From NCBI RefSeq assembly GCF_022288825.1, contig NZ_JAKOOW010000009.1:1-47239 (forward strand): a stretch of DNA of 47,239 nucleotides, written 5' to 3'. This document shows positions 8,370 through 15,326 of the stretch, piece after piece. Position numbers and translations under genes: made by a program. Origin of the DNA: Kingella pumchi. GTDB lineage: Bacteria; Pseudomonadota; Gammaproteobacteria; Burkholderiales; Neisseriaceae. Numbering within the stretch: position 1 is the stretch's first letter; each line of letters opens with the position of its first letter. The notes beneath the pieces are model-generated. The model had not been told where the DNA came from, searched no databases, and saw nothing but the letters and a program-made list of their open reading frames with translations.

Positions 8370-9560
8370 TTAGTTCAGGCCGAGAATGCCGCGCAGTTTG
8401 GCCAAGTCTTCAGCCAGTGCGTTGATCGGCGCCTGCAGGGCTTTACGGTCGGCTTCGGTCAGTTTGTCGTAGGTTTCAAAGCCGTTGCCTTTTTTGTATT
8501 TGGCCAAGAGATCGTTGACCTGCTTGAAGTTGGCGTCAACTTTTTCCAGCAGGGCTTTGTCTTTTTCCGCAATCATCGGACGGAAGAGATCGACGATTTT
8601 CTTCGAGCCGTCTACGTTGGCTTGGAAGTCGGAAAGGTCGGTGTGGCTGTAGCGGTCTTCTTCGCCGCTGATTTTGCTGCTGGCCACTTCTTCAATCAGC
8701 GCTGCCGCACCGCCAACCACTTTGCTGGGCGGGAAGGAGAGCAGGTCGATTTCTTTTTTCAGGGTTTTCACGTCTTCTTCCAGCTTGTCGGCAACGGTGT
8801 CGATGCCTTTGGTGCTGTTTTCCACCCACAGGGCGTGTTCGATGCGGTGGAAGCCGGTGAAGCCTTCGTCTTTGGCGCCGTTTTTGAAGTCGTCTTCACG
8901 GGCGTCGATGGCGGGGTCGAGTTCGTTGAACAGCTCGGCAATCGGCTCGATGCGCTCGTAGTGGCTGCGTACGTCGGCAAACATGGCTTTCGCTTCTTCG
9001 ATCTTGCCGGCTTTAACCGCAGCGGTGAAGGCGGAAGTTTTGCTGACCAGCTGTTCGGCTTCTTTTTGGACATAGACTTTGTAGTCTGCCAGCGGCTGGG
9101 CCAGTTTTTCCAGATCGGCTTCGTTGCCGGTGTCTTTAAAGCCGTTGTCGGTAACCACCAGTTTGCCGCGCGGATTGTTGAGGAAGCCGCAGGTCATTTC
9201 GTATTCGCCCGGCAGCAGGGTAACGGTCATTTTGTCGGTCAGGCCGGGAACGATGTTTTCACGCTCGTCCACTACCATCACGCCTTTGAGGATTTCCCAT
9301 TCCAGCTTGCGTGAGCTGTTGTTTTTGATGTTGAACACGACTTGGCCGCTGGGTACGGTCAGTTCCATCGGTTCGCAGGCTTTGTCGTTTACCGCGATGT
9401 TGATCGCGCCGCCGGCAGCGGCATCGGATGCGCCGGTTGCGGCAGAAGCGGGCTGCTTGCCGCCTGCGGAAGATGCGGGCGCATCGGCTTGTGGCGGCTG
9501 GCAGGCAGCCAGGCCGAGCGCCAGCAGTACGGACAGTGCGGTGGTGTTGAGTTTTTTCAT
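8370..9560 (-). CDS. efeO: EfeO, periplasmic iron-uptake lipoprotein
   Basis: EfeO is the extracytoplasmic metal-binding partner of EfeU. This 396-residue form has both expected parts. A cupredoxin-like N-terminal domain (about residues 50-140, with a Cys-Glu-Pro-Met segment and PGEYEMTCG) is followed by an M75/imelysin-like helical domain with the HxxEH motif HRIEH at about 238-242. The leader ends LALGLAAC, so Cys20 should carry lipid. A low-complexity Ala/Ser/Gln linker follows. The start at 9560 has AAAGG upstream. It begins 19 nt after efeU ends. The bipartite form is the one found with EfeU permeases. Confidence 0.95.
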   Translation of the reverse strand: MKKLNTTALSVLLALGLAACQPPQADAPASSAGGKQPASAATGASDAAAGGAINIAVNDKACEPMELTVPSGQVVFNIKNNSSRKLEWEILKGVMVVDERENIVPGLTDKMTVTLLPGEYEMTCGFLNNPRGKLVVTDNGFKDTGNEADLEKLAQPLADYKVYVQKEAEQLVSKTSAFTAAVKAGKIEEAKAMFADVRSHYERIEPIAELFNELDPAIDAREDDFKNGAKDEGFTGFHRIEHALWVENSTKGIDTVADKLEEDVKTLKKEIDLLSFPPSKVVGGAAALIEEVASSKISGEEDRYSHTDLSDFQANVDGSKKIVDLFRPMIAEKDKALLEKVDANFKQVNDLLAKYKKGNGFETYDKLTEADRKALQAPINALAEDLAKLRGILGLN

Positions 9561-9579
9561 GGTTGATGCCTTTCTTGGT

Positions 9580-10458
9580 TTAGGGCTTGGGGTTGGTGGG
9601 AGCGGGTTTTGAGTTACGCAAAAACAGATACATAACCGGAATCAGATACCCGAAGTAAAAAACGAAATCGCTGAGAAGCGGATGATCGGTGTAGCCGAAG
9701 AAACCGCCCAGCAGTACGCCCAGCGGGCTGTCTTCGTGCAGGTTTTGCGACCAGTCCAGCGGTTGGTAGGACGACCAATCGAAAGGATTAACCTGCATCA
9801 GGTTCCATACCCCCGCTTCATGGAAGGCGCGGAAGGCTCCGGAGAGCAGCCCGGCAGCGACTAAAATTAGGAAAATACCGGTCCAGCGGAAGAATTTGGC
9901 AAGATTCAGCCGCATGCCGCCTTGGTAAATCAGGGCACCGATAACTACGGCACACAGCAATCCCAATATCCCGCCCCATTTGGCGGCATCAATGGTGGCT
10001 GCTTCTTGGGCGGAAGAGGCTTGGTGGCTGAGAATGGCCAGCATAAAGAATACGCATTCCATGCCTTCGCGGGCAACGGCAAGAAAAGCCATACCGACCA
10101 GCGCCCAGCCGTGCCCCTTGCCGCGGTTTAAGGCAGCCTGAACGGATTGGTGCAATTCCTGCTTAATCGAGCGTGCCGCTTTTTTCATCCAAAGAATCAT
10201 ATAAGTAAGAATGGCAACGGCAACTAAACCGATGGCGCCTACTACGAATTCCTGCTCTTTTTGCGGGATTTCGCCAATTTGGCGGTGCAGGACAAAACCT
10301 ACCCCGAAGCACAAAAGCGCCGCAAGCGTAACGCCAAGCCAGACTTTGGGTAATAATGACGAATAACCGGATTGTTTCAGAAACGCGGCGATGATGCCGA
10401 CAATCAAAGCTGCTTCGATACCTTCGCGCAGCATGATGAGAAAAGAGACCAATAACAC
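9580..10458 (-). CDS. efeU: EfeU, ferrous/ferric iron permease (FTR1 family)
   Basis: EfeU is the inner-membrane channel of the EfeUOB system, homologous to yeast Ftr1p. It carries the two REGxE iron motifs, REGIE at residues 11-15 and REGME at 130-134, within hydrophobic helices. About seven membrane segments are visible over 292 residues, a normal length. The first codon is GTG at 10458, followed by LLVSFLIMLREG; no ATG offers the full first helix. The Shine-Dalgarno is weak. It is first in the operon, behind a near-consensus promoter and an AT-rich palindrome. Confidence 0.95.
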   Translation of the reverse strand: MLLVSFLIMLREGIEAALIVGIIAAFLKQSGYSSLLPKVWLGVTLAALLCFGVGFVLHRQIGEIPQKEQEFVVGAIGLVAVAILTYMILWMKKAARSIKQELHQSVQAALNRGKGHGWALVGMAFLAVAREGMECVFFMLAILSHQASSAQEAATIDAAKWGGILGLLCAVVIGALIYQGGMRLNLAKFFRWTGIFLILVAAGLLSGAFRAFHEAGVWNLMQVNPFDWSSYQPLDWSQNLHEDSPLGVLLGGFFGYTDHPLLSDFVFYFGYLIPVMYLFLRNSKPAPTNPKP

Positions 10459-10493
10459 TTTGGAAAAAGCTTTGCTGAGACAAAAACGCCTGA

Positions 10494-10523
10494 ATTATAG
10501 GTTTTCTTGATATGGAAATGCAA
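10494..10523 (-). promoter_or_regulatory. Promoter of the efe operon
   Basis: On the minus strand TTGCAT (10518-10523) and a perfect TATAAT (10494-10499) are separated by 18 nt. The predicted transcript begins about 30 nt upstream of the efeU GTG. Confidence 0.75.
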
Positions 10524-10530
10524 ATGGTTT

Positions 10531-10550
10531 TTATCATTTCCAAATGATAA
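10531..10550. promoter_or_regulatory. AT-rich palindromic operator, probable Fur-type site
   Basis: TTATCATTT and AAATGATAA are perfect 9-nt inverted arms around CC. The site lies just upstream of the -35 of the efe promoter in otherwise GC-rich DNA. It shares ATGATAA elements with Fur boxes and fits iron regulation, but it is not a textbook 19-bp Fur box. Confidence 0.6.
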
Positions 10551-10559
10551 ATTAACAAT

Positions 10560-10592
10560 AACCGCCGCCGAACGGTCTGTTCGGCGGCGGTT
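10560..10592 (-). terminator. Strong hairpin terminator, not uptake-sequence based
   Basis: AACCGCCGCCGAAC and its exact complement form a 14-bp stem with a 5-nt loop, followed on the minus strand by T-rich sequence. It lies downstream of the small secreted protein gene and insulates the efe promoter. Confidence 0.8.
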
Positions 10593-10618
10593 TTCAGGCT
10601 GCCTGAAAGGGCGGCGCT

Positions 10619-10921
10619 TTATTGGCAGTCGATATCCAACATTTTTACCGGCTGGGTTTTGGATAGCGGGATTTTGCATTTGACGCTGTTGGAACCGGTA
10701 ACCACCAGAACGTCTTTGCCACCGGCGCTGGTTTTGCTGATTTTCAGCGGCTCGGCAACACCGGCGCCCATAGAAGAAGCGCTGACGCTGTCGATCAGTT
10801 TTTCATCGCTGATGCCGGAAGTATTGCTCTGGATATTCGGTTTTTTCGGTTTTGCCATCGCCACGGGGCTGGCCAGTAGGGCAAAGGCGGCGAGCAGGGC
10901 GGTATAGTGTTGTGTTTTCAT
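10619..10921 (-). CDS. Small secreted protein of unknown function
   Basis: This 100-residue protein has a clear signal peptide (KTQHYTALLAAFALLASPVAMA) with probable cleavage before KPKK. The mature part is about 78 residues and mostly polar, with Cys residues near the end (VKCKIPL and IDCQ) that could form one disulfide. No family is recognised. The ATG at 10921 has AAGGAAA upstream. It follows the attenuator-controlled gene by 76 nt on the same strand and is followed by a strong terminator, so it may be the second gene of that unit. A separate promoter in the 76-nt gap cannot be excluded. Confidence 0.75.
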   Translation of the reverse strand: MKTQHYTALLAAFALLASPVAMAKPKKPNIQSNTSGISDEKLIDSVSASSMGAGVAEPLKISKTSAGGKDVLVVTGSNSVKCKIPLSKTQPVKMLDIDCQ

Positions 10922-10997
10922 AATTCGGTTTCCTTATGATGCGGCCGGTCGGGCCGGTGCGGCACTTTACTGCAAATTGTGTATAAAGGCAGCAGGT

Positions 10998-11525
10998 TTA
11001 CGCAAATTTGTGCAAAGCCGGACGTAGGGCTTGGGTGTTGGCGCGGGGGTCGGCCAATACGTCGCCGCCGAGCAGGCATTCCATCTGCAGAATATGTTCC
11101 GGCCGTTTGCAGTGCAGGCTGGGGCAGATTGAAGCAGCCTGAAAAGGCAGGCGGTGGCGGCTGGCAAATTGGCGGGCGCGCTCGTTGGCGGTTTGCAGCA
11201 TAAAGCTCATGCTGATGTCCAAGTAGAATTTCCGCGCCTGCAACACGATGATTCTGGCGGCAAACCAATCGGCTTCGTCGGTGAACTCGCTGGGGCTGTG
11301 GCGGCTGAAATCGTGGCGCATCGCGGCAATCAGAATGGCGGCAGTACGGATTTCAGGCAGCATGGCTTCGTGCAGTACGTCGGTTTCGTCCAGCCCTTCG
11401 CCGGCAGCCTGTGACGGATTGCGGTGGGCGTTGCCGTCGGTAATCAGGCAGCAGTTGCGCAGCGCCTGTGCGGATTGAGCTGGGTTTTGGTTTTCCGTCG
11501 GACGGTTCAAAGCGGCTTTCATCAT
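10998..11525 (-). CDS. Uncharacterised protein downstream of a leader-peptide attenuator
   Basis: This 175-residue protein is not recognised. It has no signal peptide and no membrane segment. A helical middle section (from about LHEAMLPEIRTAAILIAAM to FMLQTANERARQF) contains His, Asp and Glu residues. Three Cys occur, two adjacent near residue 25 (RNCCLI) and one in CPSLHCKR-like context (CPSLHC). The double ATG at 11525 follows AAGGAAATAGA, a good ribosome site, which supports a real gene. Its 5' leader carries a promoter, a 24-codon Cys/Tyr/Trp-rich leader peptide and a terminator with a competing antiterminator. This predicts control by charged aromatic or cysteinyl tRNA, or by tRNA modification state. 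Confidence 0.7.
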   Translation of the reverse strand: MMKAALNRPTENQNPAQSAQALRNCCLITDGNAHRNPSQAAGEGLDETDVLHEAMLPEIRTAAILIAAMRHDFSRHSPSEFTDEADWFAARIIVLQARKFYLDISMSFMLQTANERARQFASRHRLPFQAASICPSLHCKRPEHILQMECLLGGDVLADPRANTQALRPALHKFA

Positions 11526-11544
11526 TCTATTTCCTTGTTTTCTG

Positions 11545-11576
11545 GCAAACCTGCCGAGAGTCTTGAGACGGTTTGC
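11545..11576 (-). promoter_or_regulatory. Hairpin just upstream of the attenuated gene's ribosome site
   Basis: GCAAACC and GGTTTGC pair (7 bp) around an 18-nt loop that holds GTCTCAAGAC. The 5' arm context AAAGCAAACCG repeats the antiterminator-binding segment of the attenuator. No T-run follows, so it is more likely a translational or processing element than a terminator. Confidence 0.4.
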
Positions 11577-11598
11577 TTTAAAAACTGCAGAAAACAGA

Positions 11599-11630
11599 AA
11601 ACCGCCTCGGATAGGTTCTCGGGGCGGTTT
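11599..11630 (-). terminator. Attenuator terminator (arms 3:4)
   Basis: On the minus strand AAACCGCC pairs with GGCGGTTT across a 16-nt loop, followed by TTTTCTGTTTTCTG. The 5' arm overlaps a 13-nt segment (11618-11630) that can instead pair with leader segment 2 (11674-11686), which would prevent termination. Confidence 0.75.
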
Positions 11631-11655
11631 GCTTTGCGTTTAATGGTTGTATGTC

Positions 11656-11730
11656 TTACCCACGCGCAAAGGGATACCGCACCGAAGTGCAGTACCACCA
11701 ATAACAGCAAGCGCGCAGTAAAGATTTCAT
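11656..11730 (-). CDS. 24-residue attenuator leader peptide
   Basis: A short open frame starts at the ATG at 11730 and ends with TAA at 11656-11658. Codons 8-14 read Cys-Cys-Tyr-Trp-Trp-Tyr-Cys, and all seven begin with U. The second Trp codon opens the 5' arm of a hairpin (11673-11696), so a ribosome stalled on these codons would cover that arm. The peptide starts MKSLLRA and ends YPFARG. Its Shine-Dalgarno is weak. It lies about 40 nt after a near-consensus promoter and 26 nt before the attenuator terminator. The arrangement is that of trp- or phe-type attenuators; the sensed amino acid is uncertain. Confidence 0.75.
   Translation of the reverse strand: MKSLLRACCYWWYCTSVRYPFARG
11673..11696 (-). 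promoter_or_regulatory. Leader hairpin 1:2 with UUCG tetraloop
   Basis: GGTACTGCAC pairs with GTGCGGTATC around TTCG: ten base pairs including G-U pairs, closed by the very stable C(UUCG)G loop. Its 3' arm is also antiterminator segment 2, which can pair with 11618-11630 in 11 of 13 positions (one of them G-U). The two pairings exclude each other. Confidence 0.75.
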
Positions 11731-11769
11731 GATTACGGAATTCTTGGGTTTCGAAAAACGATGGGGCGA

Positions 11770-11799
11770 AACATACGCTTTTTGCTTTTGCTTTGTCAA
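11770..11799 (-). promoter_or_regulatory. Promoter of the attenuated transcription unit
   Basis: On the minus strand TTGACA (11794-11799, perfect consensus) is followed after 18 nt by TATGTT (11770-11775). Transcription would start near 11763, about 33 nt before the leader peptide ATG. Confidence 0.75.
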
Positions 11800-11895
11800 G
11801 GCGGGCGGTGAAAAAATTTCGGCGGTTTGGCTTCGCTTTGGTTTCGGGATGGCGGCAGGCAGCCTGAAATGCCTGAATATTCGCCCTTGCCACTA

Positions 11896-11923
11896 TTGAA
11901 AGTGTGGGAAACTTTGTTAGAAT
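11896..11923 (+). promoter_or_regulatory. Promoter of ndk
   Basis: TTGAAA (11896-11901), a 16-nt spacer and TAGAAT (11918-11923) lie about 100 nt ahead of the ndk ATG. It is back to back with the attenuator promoter of the opposite strand. Confidence 0.6.
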
Positions 11924-12021
11924 GCGCCCTGTTTTGCCTATGCTTTGTGCGTGGCATTTCCGCTGGCGGCCAAAGTGCCGGCAGTGTTGGATTTTTGTTT
12001 AATTTATTTAAGGATGACCAC

Positions 12022-12447
12022 ATGGCCGTCGAACGCACCATTTCCATTATCAAACCCGATGCCGTCGGCAAAAACGCAATCGGCAAAATCTACACCCGCT
12101 TTGAAGACGCCGGTCTGAAAATCGTTGCCGCCAAAATGAAGCATTTGAGCCAAAGCGAAGCCGAAGGCTTTTACGCCGTGCACAAAGAGCGCCCGTTTTT
12201 CGCCGATCTGGTGAAATTTATGACCAGCGGCCCGGTGATGATCCAGGTGCTGGAAGGCGAAAACGCCGTGGTCAAAAACCGCGAGCTGATGGGTGCGACC
12301 AATCCGAAAGAAGCCGCTGCCGGTACCATCCGCGCGGACTTTGCCGAATCCATCGACGCCAATGCCGTACACGGTTCCGACAGCCTGGAAAACGCCGCCA
12401 TCGAAATCGCGTATTTCTTTGCCGCCACCGAACTCTGCCCGCGTTAA
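12022..12447 (+). CDS. ndk: Nucleoside diphosphate kinase
   Basis: Ndk transfers the terminal phosphate from ATP to nucleoside diphosphates through a phosphohistidine in the cytoplasm. The 141-residue protein has the catalytic segment NAVHGSDS with His117, the usual position, and the N-terminal nucleotide-binding segment TISIIKPDAV. The ATG at 12022 follows AAGGATGACC; longer frames upstream are not Ndk-like. It is transcribed alone from its own promoter and ends in a strong uptake-sequence hairpin ahead of rlmN. Confidence 0.97.
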   Translation: MAVERTISIIKPDAVGKNAIGKIYTRFEDAGLKIVAAKMKHLSQSEAEGFYAVHKERPFFADLVKFMTSGPVMIQVLEGENAVVKNRELMGATNPKEAAAGTIRADFAESIDANAVHGSDSLENAAIEIAYFFAATELCPR

Positions 12448-12456
12448 GTCTTCGGA

Positions 12457-12494
12457 TTTTTCAGGCTGCCTGCCCTTTCAGGCAGCCTGAAAAC
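12457..12494 (+). terminator. Uptake-sequence terminator after ndk
   Basis: TTTTCAGGCTGCCTG pairs with CAGGCAGCCTGAAAA around a short loop, giving a 14-15 bp stem right after the ndk stop. Confidence 0.8.
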
Positions 12495-12569
12495 AGATTC
12501 CGGCAGGTAGCCTGAAAACAAAAAAATACAAAATACCGCACAAACACACCAAACGAAACCGACCGAACC

Positions 12570-13664
12570 ATGATGAAAACCAACCTGCTCGACTACGACC
12601 TGCCGGCTCTGACCGAACACTTCGCCCAAATGGGCGAAAAGCCGTTTCGGGCGCGCCAAGTGATGCGCTGGATTCATCAGGGCGGTGCGGAAAATTTTGA
12701 CGAGATGACCGATTTGGCCAAATCGTTGCGCGCCAAACTGAACGAAAAAGCAATCGTCGGCATTCCGGCGCTGATGACTTCGCAGGAAAGCCGTGACGGC
12801 ACGCGCAAATGGCTGTTGGACGTTGGCACCGGCAACGGTGTCGAAACCGTTTTTATTCCGGAAACCGAGCGCGGCACGCTGTGCATTTCTTCGCAGGTGG
12901 GCTGCGCTTTGGAATGCACGTTCTGCTCCACCGGCCGGCAGGGTTTCAACCGCAATCTGACCGCCGCCGAAATCATCGGCCAATTGTGGTGGGCAAACAA
13001 AGCGCTGGGCGTTACTCCGAAAAACGAGCGGGTGATTTCCAATGTGGTAATGATGGGCATGGGCGAGCCGATGGCCAATTACGACAACGTGGTTACCGCG
13101 CTGTCGATTATGCTGGACGACCACGGCTACGGCCTGTCACGCCGGCGCGTTACCGTTTCCACTTCCGGCATGGTGCCGCAGATGGATCGGCTAAAAGACG
13201 ATATGCCGGTGGCGATGGCGGTATCGCTGCACGCTTCCAACGACGCGGTGCGCGACCAAATCGTGCCGCTGAACAAAAAATACCCGCTCAAAGAACTGAT
13301 GGCCGCCTGCCGCCGCTATCTGGCCAAGGCGCCGCGCGACTTTATTACTTTCGAATATGTGATGCTCGACGGCATCAACGACAAAGCCGAGCACGCCCGC
13401 GAGCTTTTGGAGCTGGTGAAAGACGTGCCCTGCAAATTCAACCTGATTCCCTTTAACCCTTTCCCCAATTCCGGCTACGAGCGCTCCAGCGGCGAGAATA
13501 TCCGCATATTCCGCGATATCCTGCAGCAGGCAGGGCTGGTGGTAACCGTACGCAAAACGCGCGGCGACGATATCGACGCCGCCTGCGGCCAGCTTGCCGG
13601 ACAAGTGAAAGACAAAACCCGCCGCCAGCAGAAATGGCAGCAAATCTATATGGAGAGCCGATAA
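12570..13664 (+). CDS. rlmN: Dual-specificity 23S rRNA/tRNA adenine-C2 methyltransferase RlmN
   Basis: RlmN is a radical-SAM enzyme that methylates C2 of A2503 in 23S rRNA and A37 of some tRNAs. The radical-SAM motif CxxxCxxC is seen as CALECTFC (Cys112, 116, 119). A conserved Cys in the C-terminal AACGQLAG segment is in place to be the methyl-carrier cysteine. GMGEPMANYDNV and the SLHAS segment fit the family. Length is 364 residues, or 363 if the second of two adjacent ATG codons is used. Its TAA overlaps the ATG of pilF by one base, so these genes are translationally coupled in a run that continues to ispG. Confidence 0.97.
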   Translation: MMKTNLLDYDLPALTEHFAQMGEKPFRARQVMRWIHQGGAENFDEMTDLAKSLRAKLNEKAIVGIPALMTSQESRDGTRKWLLDVGTGNGVETVFIPETERGTLCISSQVGCALECTFCSTGRQGFNRNLTAAEIIGQLWWANKALGVTPKNERVISNVVMMGMGEPMANYDNVVTALSIMLDDHGYGLSRRRVTVSTSGMVPQMDRLKDDMPVAMAVSLHASNDAVRDQIVPLNKKYPLKELMAACRRYLAKAPRDFITFEYVMLDGINDKAEHARELLELVKDVPCKFNLIPFNPFPNSGYERSSGENIRIFRDILQQAGLVVTVRKTRGDDIDAACGQLAGQVKDKTRRQQKWQQIYMESR

Positions 13665-14458
13665 TGCGCCGTTTTTTCCGATCCGTACTGCCGCTGTGCG
13701 CCGCCGCAATATTTTTGGGCGGTTGCGTAACCGAAGGTCCGGGCTCCGAACTGACCAAATTTAAAAAACAAAGCAGCAAAGAGCGCCACGAAGAATCGGT
13801 GCGCATCAAAACCCAGCTGGCTGTCGAATACATCCGCGCCAAAGATTACCGCGCCGCCACCGCGGCAATCGAAGAAGCCATTCGGGAAAACAGCCGCTAC
13901 GATATGGCCTGGCTGGTGCGCGCGCAGATTTACCAGTTTCTGAAAGTGCCCGACAAAGCCGAAGAAAGTTTCCGCCAGGCCTTGTCGATCAGCCCCAACG
14001 GTGCCGAAATCAACAACAACTACGGCTGGTTTTTGTGCAGTATGAGAAACCAGCCCAATGCCGCCATGCCGTATTTCGACCGCGCGCTGGCCGATCCCAC
14101 CTATCCCGGCCCCGAAGTGTCGTGGCTGAACAAGGGCGTCTGCAGCGCCAAGCAGGGCGCTTACGATTTGGCCGAAAGCTATTTCGAGCGTGCCTTGAAT
14201 CTGAATCCCGAATTTGTTGTTGTGCATAAAGAGCGCGCCCGCGCCAAGCTTATGGCTGGCAACGTTGCCGAGGCCGACCGCAATTTCCGCGTGTTCCAGC
14301 GCCAAGTGGAAAAACTCGGCGCCGACGATCTCTATTTAGGCTGGAAAATTGCCAAAGCGCAGGGTAAAAAACAGGAAGCTTACGAATACGAAGCCCAGCT
14401 GCGCAGCAGTTTCCCCTATTCCGAAGAATTGCAAAAAATCACCACTGGAAGCGAATAA
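13664..14458 (+). CDS. pilF: Type IV pilus biogenesis/stability lipoprotein PilF (PilW)
   Basis: PilF/PilW is an outer-membrane pilotin needed for secretin PilQ multimers and pilus stability. The 264-residue protein has a lipoprotein signal ending FLGGC (Cys about residue 23) and then TPR repeats, for example EYIRAKDYRAATAAIEEAI, AEINNNYGWFLC and YFERALNLNPEF. The ATG at 13664 overlaps the rlmN stop (TAATG), and its own stop overlaps the next ATG in the same way. In Neisseria the name PilW is used for this protein while PilF is the pilus ATPase, so names can confuse. It ties the window to natural competence. Confidence 0.92.
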   Translation: MRRFFRSVLPLCAAAIFLGGCVTEGPGSELTKFKKQSSKERHEESVRIKTQLAVEYIRAKDYRAATAAIEEAIRENSRYDMAWLVRAQIYQFLKVPDKAEESFRQALSISPNGAEINNNYGWFLCSMRNQPNAAMPYFDRALADPTYPGPEVSWLNKGVCSAKQGAYDLAESYFERALNLNPEFVVVHKERARAKLMAGNVAEADRNFRVFQRQVEKLGADDLYLGWKIAKAQGKKQEAYEYEAQLRSSFPYSEELQKITTGSE

Positions 14459-15312
14459 TGAGCGAAAACCAAACTCCGTCAGCCATCAGCAGCGCCGACG
14501 CTCCGGCAGCGCTGGGTGCCGAGTTGCGCCGCCAGCGCGAAGAGCGCGGTTTGTCTTTGGGCGAAGTGTCCGAGCGGCTGAAACTGCCGGCACGGCAGGT
14601 TGAAGCCCTGGAAAACGGCCATTACGACGATATGCCCGAGCCGGTATTTGTGCGCGGCTTTCTGCGCAGCTACGGCCGCTTTCTCGATTTGGACGAAACC
14701 GTGCTCAACAGCTATCTGGCGCACATCGTGCCGCCGGAAAGCATCGAGCGTTCGCGCCCGCAGCAGCATGCGGCCGACAGCATGGTCAACCAAGAATTGA
14801 AAAAACCGTTCCCCACTTGGATTTTCGGCCTGCTGGCCGCCGCGCTGCTGGGCGTCGGCATTTATTACTGGCAGGGCAAGTCGCAAAGCGAGCACCTGCG
14901 TCAGGAAGCTGGTGCCGGTTCGGCGGTGCAAAGCGGCGGCAGCCAGGCGGCTTCCGAAGTGCCGCTGGCCAACGGCAATATGGTCGTCAAGCCGATGGAA
15001 GAGCCGCAGGCCGCTTCCGGCGCGGCGTCGGCACCGGCTGCTGCCGGCGGCGAGCTGGTGATCAACACCCGCTACCGCACCATGTTGACCGTCAGCAATG
15101 CCAAGGGCGAAATCCTGATCAACCAAATCGTTCCCGCCCGCAGCGAGCACCGCTTTAAAGACGGCGCCCCCTATGAAGTGCGCTTGGGTTACGCCATCGG
15201 TTCCACCGCCAGCTACGGCGGCGAGAACATCGACATCGACAGCAAACGCAAAGGCAAAACCGCCGTCTTTACCGTAGGCAGCACCGTTCAGGCTGCCTCT
15301 GAGCCGCAGTAA
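14458..15312 (+). CDS. rodZ: RodZ-like helix-turn-helix membrane protein
   Basis: The 284-residue protein has an N-terminal HTH domain (about residues 19-85, LGAELRRQREERGLSLGEVS and FVRGFLRSYGRFL), one membrane helix (about 118-138, TWIFGLLAAALLGVGIYYW), an Ala/Ser/Gly-rich linker and a C-terminal DUF4115 beta domain. This is the RodZ layout. RodZ links MreB to the cell wall machine in rods. Its start overlaps the pilF stop, and ispG follows after 14 nt, the order rlmN-pilF-rodZ-ispG found in many Proteobacteria. An uptake sequence overlaps its 3' end. I have not seen whether MreB is present. Confidence 0.93.
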   Translation: MSENQTPSAISSADAPAALGAELRRQREERGLSLGEVSERLKLPARQVEALENGHYDDMPEPVFVRGFLRSYGRFLDLDETVLNSYLAHIVPPESIERSRPQQHAADSMVNQELKKPFPTWIFGLLAAALLGVGIYYWQGKSQSEHLRQEAGAGSAVQSGGSQAASEVPLANGNMVVKPMEEPQAASGAASAPAAAGGELVINTRYRTMLTVSNAKGEILINQIVPARSEHRFKDGAPYEVRLGYAIGSTASYGGENIDIDSKRKGKTAVFTVGSTVQAASEPQ

Positions 15313-15326
15313 GGCAGCCTGAAAAA

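Noticed and set aside
11522..11893. 123-codon minus-strand frame through the attenuator region
   Set aside because: No ribosome site and no domain. The 24-codon leader peptide in another frame, with matching RNA structures and promoter, explains the region better.
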